From assembly GCA_046541515.1 (NCBI GenBank), contig JBKHDD010000228.1:1-6879 (forward strand): a stretch of 6,879 nt of DNA, read 5' to 3'. The translations under genes and the position numbers were made by a program. Shown here piece after piece: positions 4,801 to 6,879 of the stretch. This DNA comes from CAYFVR01 sp046541515. GTDB lineage: Bacteria; Desulfobacterota; Desulfobacteria; Desulfobacterales; Desulfococcaceae. The stretch's first letter is position 1. Each line of letters opens with the position of its first letter. The notes under the pieces are model-generated. The model saw nothing but the letters and a program-made list of their open reading frames with translations. It was not told the DNA's origin and made no database searches.

Positions 4801-6879
4801 CCCCGAGCGGAATTTCGCGGTGGCCGCCAGCTGGAGCCGGGAGGTGGCGCGCCGGATGAAGGGCGCGGGCCGTTCCTTCGACCTGTCGGCCCGGAACGTT
4901 TCCCGGGAGAAGCTGACCGTCGGCTACCTGTCCAACGATTTTTACAACCACGCCACCGCCCACCTCATGCTGGGGCTGTTCGGCCGCCACGACCGGAACC
5001 GGTTCCGGATTCACTGCTATTCCTACGGCAAGAAGGACGCCAGCGTCTACGGCCGGCGGATTCGGGAGGACTGCGACCGTTTCGTGGACATCGCGGCCCT
5101 GTCCCACGAGGCGGCCGCCCAAAGGATATACGAAGACGAGGTGGACATCCTGGTGGAACTCAAGGGGTACACCAAGGACAACCGGCTGGAAATCACCGCC
5201 CTCCGGCCCGCGCCGATCCAGATCGAATGGCTGGGCTTTCCCTGCACCACGGGCGCCGAATTCATCGACTACGTGGTCACCGACCGGATCATCACGCCCG
5301 AGGCGCACCTGCCGTTTTATTCCGAACAACCCATCTACATGCCCCACGCCTATCAGATCAACGACGACCGGCAGCCCATCGCCCACCGGGCCTTTTCCCG
5401 GGAAGAGTTCGACCTGCCCGAGGACGCCTTCGTTTTTTGCTCCTTCAACCAGGTGTACAAATTGACGCCGGAGGTTTTCGACATCTGGATGCGGCTGCTC
5501 GGCGCCGTGCCCGGAAGCGTGCTGTGGCTGCTGCCCCGGAGCAAGGCCGCCGAAACCCGTCTTCGGGAAGCGGCCGAGGCCCGGGGGGTTTCGGGCGAGC
5601 GGATCGTCTGCTGCGGCCCCATGCCCAAGGACGCCCATTTGGCCCGGCACCGGCTGGCCGACCTGGGGCTGGACACCTTCATCGTCAACGGCCACACCAC
5701 CACCAGCGACGCCCTGTGGGCCGGTCTGCCGGTGGTGACCCTGACCGGCCCCCATTTCGCCTCCCGGGTTTCGGCCAGCCTGCTTCGGGCCGCGGGGCTG
5801 CCGGAGCTGGTGGCCGACGATCTGGCCGGATACGAGGCCCTGGCCCTCCGGCTGGCCCGGGATCCCGACGCGCTGGCCGCCGTCCGGGCGCGGCTTTTGG
5901 AAAATCGGGGAACCCACCCGCTGTTCGACACGGCCCGCTTCGCCCGGAATCTGGAACAAGGGTTCGAGGCGGCGTGGCGGCGCTTTCGGGAAAACCGGCC
6001 GCCCGAACCCATCGAGGTTCGGGACGAGGCGGGGCCCCGGCCCTTCGACGCGCTCCCGTTGCCGGACATCCAGGAGGTTCGGCTGGTGCCCGGGGAGGTT
6101 TCCGCCTTCGCGGCCGCCGGCCCGGTGGTGGAAATGGCGGTTCCGCCGCCGGCCAACGCCGGTTGGGCGAACGCCCCGGCGGCCGAACCGCCGGACCCGG
6201 TTCCCGATGGTTTTTCCCCCCTCGATTCGCCCCCCGCCGCCGAACCCGGTTCGGTGGAAGACCTCTCGCCTCGCGCGGCGGAACCGGCGACCATTCCGGG
6301 TTTTTCGTCTCCCGCCGCCGATCCGCCGGATTCCGGAGAGGGCGCCGGGGAAGAGCGGGCCCCCCTGGAAGAAGGCCGGACCCGGCTGGCCCGGGGGGAA
6401 TGGGAGGCGGCCATGGGCGCGTTCCAGAAAGCCGCGGAGGCCGGGATCCGGCAAGCCGCCGACGCCTACGCCGGGCTGGCCCGGGCATGGCTGGAAAAGG
6501 GGAGGCCCGAATCCGCCGTCTTTTTCGCCCAGCGGGCCTGGGCGGTCCATCCGGCCCACGCCGAAGCCTTCGAAATTCAGGCCCTGGCGTTTCACCGGCT
6601 GGGCAACGCCGCCGCGGCCCGAACCGCCATGGCGCGGGTCGCGGCCCTGGACCCCGGGCGCCGGGCCGGTTTGGAACTGATTTTGGATAACGCCCCCGCC
6701 CGGCCGACGGGGGGGCCGGATTCCGATTCGGAGGCGTTGAAAGGCGGCCCGGTTCCGGTCGCCGATTCGTCCGGGGCGGTCGCGCCGCCGCAATCCGATC
6801 GGGCCGAAGAACCTTCGCCGGCCGCGCCGGAACCGACCGCCGTGGAACTGAATCTGCCCGCCGCCCTGAAGCGGGCCGT
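1787..6879 (+). CDS. Giant tandem double OGT/SPINDLY-type glycosyltransferase (GT41) with three TPR blocks, 3'-truncated
   Basis: The frame is open without a stop from ATG 1787 to the window edge (1697 codons). In this frame the nearest upstream stop is TGA 1607-1609, and I see no ATG, GTG or TTG between it and 1787, so the start is well fixed. Order: basic Ala/Pro tail (1-24), nine TPRs (25-330), adaptor (331-418), GT41 domain 1 (419-775), linker (776-817), four TPRs (818-953), adaptor (954-1042), GT41 domain 2 (1043-1400), disordered Pro/Ala/Glu linker (about 1406-1525), third TPR block (1526-1627), second Pro/Ala-rich linker to the edge. No signal peptide or membrane helix is seen, so it is probably cytoplasmic. 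GT41 enzymes move GlcNAc or fucose from a nucleotide sugar to Ser/Thr of proteins; bacterial members often have unknown acceptors. Ordinary bacterial members carry one catalytic domain. The gene overlaps the upstream sulfotransferase by 14 bases. Which sugar each module uses, and what lies beyond the edge, are unknown. Confidence 0.93.
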   Translation, partial: MSKRRARRAPAPAPKSAKKAVDIPGRLNEAVALHQEGRGDRAEVLYREVLAEAPGHPDALHLLGLLLHQRGDHAGCVEHIGRALGASPENPVFLFNLAVAQAESGQKGEAAATYRRLLERDPRHAQARFNLGNLYRDLEDAGAAEECYREALRVKPDYVKARLNLGTLLQALGRLDEAEAEFETAREQAPRSPGPYFRLGGLHRARGRFPEAIDAYGRALEFDPKLVKAHNNIGNIHQDLGDLEKARSAYSRAVRTQPDYLVARFNLANLRQLDGDIDGAISEYRSILAADPDHAEARLNLGHALKRKGLAAEAIAEFRRVLEDRPENGQALAALVHQLQYACEWAKMDRLLPRLDARTDQCLREGAVPGESPFENLTRHEDPARNLAVARMHAARIEQVAAGMMPPFTHGPSEKDGPVVVGYLSHDFQDHPVGHLVQGLFGAHDRDRFRVHVYSHGPDDGSPYRRRIQRDADRFLDIRDLSHPDAARAIRADGVDILVDLMGHTLHSRLEIFALRPAPIQIAFLGYPGTTGAAFMDYILADRVVLPPEHAAFFTERPIYLPHTYQANEAFGPVGSPPDRAAAGLPETGFVFCSFNQSYKITAALFDRWTSILRRVPGAVLWLLRCNAAAEANLRRAAEDRGLDPDRLVFAERIGKAEHLARQQLADLALDPFPVNGHTTTSDILRSGVPAVAVKGGHFASRVAAGLLSAAGLPELAAADPEAYEETAVRLATHPDELRAIRAKLAENRKVCPLFDTTRFVRNLERAFLSVRDDRAAGRSARPLEIPDGDGPAIPLDLPSATIRPVDSGGEGASSAAKLLAEARARQAAGDAEGALAGYERVLALQPDSIAAHGNMGAVLHGLGRLEEAESRYRRVLEIKPDSHEAWNNLGNVHESRGDSAEAIRCYQKAVEIAPGFAEGFNNLGLAYKSSGKNEKAMEAYEKAVAVQPDMDRAYNGVIYLYQQFCMWEKAGETGAALDRLTEKALAEGRRPAESPFTSLTRTGDPERNFAVAASWSREVARRMKGAGRSFDLSARNVSREKLTVGYLSNDFYNHATAHLMLGLFGRHDRNRFRIHCYSYGKKDASVYGRRIREDCDRFVDIAALSHEAAAQRIYEDEVDILVELKGYTKDNRLEITALRPAPIQIEWLGFPCTTGAEFIDYVVTDRIITPEAHLPFYSEQPIYMPHAYQINDDRQPIAHRAFSREEFDLPEDAFVFCSFNQVYKLTPEVFDIWMRLLGAVPGSVLWLLPRSKAAETRLREAAEARGVSGERIVCCGPMPKDAHLARHRLADLGLDTFIVNGHTTTSDALWAGLPVVTLTGPHFASRVSASLLRAAGLPELVADDLAGYEALALRLARDPDALAAVRARLLENRGTHPLFDTARFARNLEQGFEAAWRRFRENRPPEPIEVRDEAGPRPFDALPLPDIQEVRLVPGEVSAFAAAGPVVEMAVPPPANAGWANAPAAEPPDPVPDGFSPLDSPPAAEPGSVEDLSPRAAEPATIPGFSSPAADPPDSGEGAGEERAPLEEGRTRLARGEWEAAMGAFQKAAEAGIRQAADAYAGLARAWLEKGRPESAVFFAQRAWAVHPAHAEAFEIQALAFHRLGNAAAARTAMARVAALDPGRRAGLELILDNAPARPTGGPDSDSEALKGGPVPVADSSGAVAPPQSDRAEEPSPAAPEPTAVELNLPAALKRA
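1859..2776 (+). repeat. First TPR block: nine gapless 34-residue repeats
   Basis: Residues 25-330 of the double GT41 protein divide into nine 34-residue units starting at 25, 59, 93, 127, 161, 195, 229, 263 and 297, all in perfect register (102 bases each). Motifs such as ARFNLGNLYRDL and AHNNIGNIHQDLGDLEKA are classic OGT-type TPRs, including the Asn positions that line the inner groove and hold the peptide backbone in human OGT. The block runs directly into the adaptor of the first catalytic domain. Confidence 0.92.
2777..3040 (+). other. Adaptor between TPR block 1 and GT41 domain 1
   Basis: Residues 331-418 join the TPRs to the first catalytic domain. They contain a Cys-Glu-Trp stretch (YACEW, ending at 345), then SPFENLTRHEDPARN (372-386). 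The second module has the matching FCMW (966-969) and SPFTSLTRTGDPERN (995-1009). The distance from the last TPR to the GYLS motif is 91 residues in module 1 and 92 in module 2. This shows that the adaptor was duplicated together with the rest of the module. Confidence 0.75.
3041..4111 (+). other. GT41 catalytic domain 1 (OGT/SPINDLY type)
   Basis: Residues 419-775. The N-terminal lobe opens with GYLSHDFQDHPVGH; H431 aligns with human OGT H498. It continues with VDILVDLMGHT and LRPAPIQIAFLGYPGTTG. The C-terminal lobe has FNQSYK with Q597, Y599 and K600 (human Q839, Y841, K842), K656 and H659 (human K898, H901), and GHTTTSD with H678, T679, T680 and D683 (human H920, T921, T922, D925). Only about 30 residues link the lobes, so the large intervening domain of animal OGT is absent, as is usual in bacteria. 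The segment RSGVPAVAVKGGHFASR (686-702) departs from the usual WAGxPVVTxxG, so this copy is more divergent there. Human numbering is recalled, not aligned by software. Confidence 0.9.
3809..3835 (+). repeat. 27-base exact direct repeat, copy 1 (codes for GHTTTSD region)
   Basis: These 27 bases recur exactly at 5684-5710, 1875 bases (625 codons) downstream and in the same frame. They encode the UDP/ribose-binding VNGHTTTSD of catalytic domain 1. The identity fits strong protein constraint plus narrow codon choice after module duplication. Local gene conversion is possible. Confidence 0.85.
4112..4237 (+). other. Inter-module linker
   Basis: Residues 776-817 join the two TPR-GT41 units. They are rich in Ala, Pro, Gly, Asp and Ser with no recognisable domain, consistent with a flexible hinge. 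There is no stop and no convincing internal start that would split the gene here. Confidence 0.65.
4238..4645 (+). repeat. Second TPR block: four 34-residue repeats
   Basis: Residues 818-953 form four gapless TPRs starting at 818, 852, 886 and 920. AWNNLGNVHESRGDSAEA and GFNNLGLAYKSSGKNEKA are near-consensus. The block is less than half the length of the first, so the two catalytic domains sit behind superhelices of different reach. Confidence 0.92.
4646..4912 (+). other. Adaptor between TPR block 2 and GT41 domain 2
   Basis: Residues 954-1042 correspond to the first adaptor. They carry FCMW (966-969) and SPFTSLTRTGDPERN (995-1009). The shared pattern is S-P-F-x-x-L-T-R-x-x-D-P-x-R-N. Confidence 0.75.
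4913..5986 (+). other. GT41 catalytic domain 2 (OGT/SPINDLY type)
   Basis: Residues 1043-1400. The aligned active-site set is complete: H1055 in SNDFYNHATAH, Q1222/Y1224/K1225 in FNQVYK, K1281 and H1284 in PMPKDAH, and H1303/T1304/T1305/D1308 in GHTTTSD. The motif WAGLPVVTLTGPHFASR is closer to the family consensus than the domain 1 version. Differences from domain 1 include Ala instead of Pro after the catalytic His (A1056), LKGYTKDNR in place of LMGHTLHSR, and FPCTTG in place of YPGTTG (C1153). Over the first 60 aligned residues I count 36 identities with domain 1. Both copies look enzymatically competent. Confidence 0.9.
5684..5710 (+). repeat. 27-base exact direct repeat, copy 2 (codes for GHTTTSD region)
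   Basis: Exact match to 3809-3835, encoding VNGHTTTSD of catalytic domain 2. The flanking bases differ on both sides. A second exact pair of 22 bases lies at 3332-3353 and 5204-5225 and encodes the RPAPIQI stretch of each domain. Confidence 0.85.
6002..6361 (+). other. Disordered Pro/Ala/Glu-rich linker after GT41 domain 2
   Basis: Residues 1406-1525 are dominated by Pro, Ala, Glu, Asp, Gly and Ser, with repeated AEP/PP/DPP patterns and no TPR or catalytic motif. It is probably an intrinsically disordered tether. The frame remains open and codon choice stays like the rest of the gene, so it is coding rather than intergenic. Confidence 0.75.
6362..6667 (+). repeat. Third TPR block: about three degenerate repeats
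   Basis: Residues 1526-1627 resemble three TPRs: PLEEGRTRLARGEWEAAMGA..., then YAGLARAWLEKGRPESAVFF..., then AFEIQALAFHRLGNAAAART... closing with ALDPG. Ala, Gly and Pro fall at TPR positions, but spacing is less strict (33-35 residues) and the Asn ladder of the first two blocks is lost. Its role is unknown; it could dock a partner or lead into another domain past the edge. Confidence 0.7.
6668..6879 (+). other. Second Pro/Ala/Ser/Glu-rich linker, runs off window
   Basis: Residues 1628-1697 return to low-complexity composition (ARPTGGPDSDSEA, then SDRAEEPSPAAPEPTAVE). The last residues, LNLPAALKRA, may begin a new helix. There is no stop codon before the window ends, so the protein continues by an unknown length. 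Confidence 0.65.

Noticed and set aside
1787..5986. Tandem GT41 modules as an assembly duplication artefact
   Set aside because: The copies differ at roughly 40% of catalytic-domain residues and have different TPR counts, so they are an old genuine duplication.
4039..6690. An 883-codon open frame on the + strand in another phase
   Set aside because: It overlaps GT41 domain 2 in a different frame, is dominated by Arg, Gly and Pro, and has no domain motif. It is a GC-bias shadow.
1595..6793. A 1732-codon open frame on the - strand
   Set aside because: It is the exact in-phase complement of the double GT41 gene and is open only because that gene lacks TTA, CTA and TCA codons. Its translation is Gly/Arg/Pro-rich with no recognisable domain, while the + strand frame has clear TPR and GT41 motifs throughout.

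Overview
The window is wholly coding on the + strand, with no intergenic gap, RNA gene, mobile element, CRISPR array or terminator visible. It holds parts of two adjoining genes, each running off one edge. The sequence is strongly GC-rich (roughly two-thirds or more by eye), and codons favour G or C in the third position (GCC, CGG, CTG, GGC). Both genes are long TPR enzymes of types known from Gram-negative environmental bacteria such as Desulfobacterota, other Proteobacteria and Planctomycetes. I cannot name the lineage; a high-GC proteobacterium or desulfobacterotan is a guess from style.

Region 1 (1-1800): the C-terminal 599 codons of a TPR-sulfotransferase. An unbroken run of 34-residue TPR repeats leads into a sulfotransferase domain with both PAPS-binding motifs. 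The window opens inside a TPR, so the true start is upstream.

Region 2 (1787-6879): a very long gene starting at ATG 1787, overlapping the first gene by 14 bases, and open to the last base (1697 full codons, no stop). It encodes two complete copies of a TPR-adaptor-GT41 (OGT/SPINDLY-type) glycosyltransferase in one polypeptide. A disordered Pro/Ala/Glu-rich linker, a third TPR block and a second Pro/Ala-rich linker follow, cut by the window edge. Both catalytic modules keep every nucleotide-sugar-site residue I could align to human OGT. The equivalent residues sit 624-625 residues apart, so the whole TPR-adaptor-catalytic unit was duplicated, and the copies have since diverged (about 60% identity in the first 60 aligned catalytic residues, counted by hand).

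The overlap implies one transcript and probable translational coupling. A reasonable inference is a cytoplasmic modification cassette in which TPR superhelices present protein or glycan acceptors for sugar transfer and sulfation. The acceptors, and the donor sugar of each GT41 module, cannot be read from the sequence. The most notable item is the tandem double GT41 protein with its apparently still continuing modular C-terminus.
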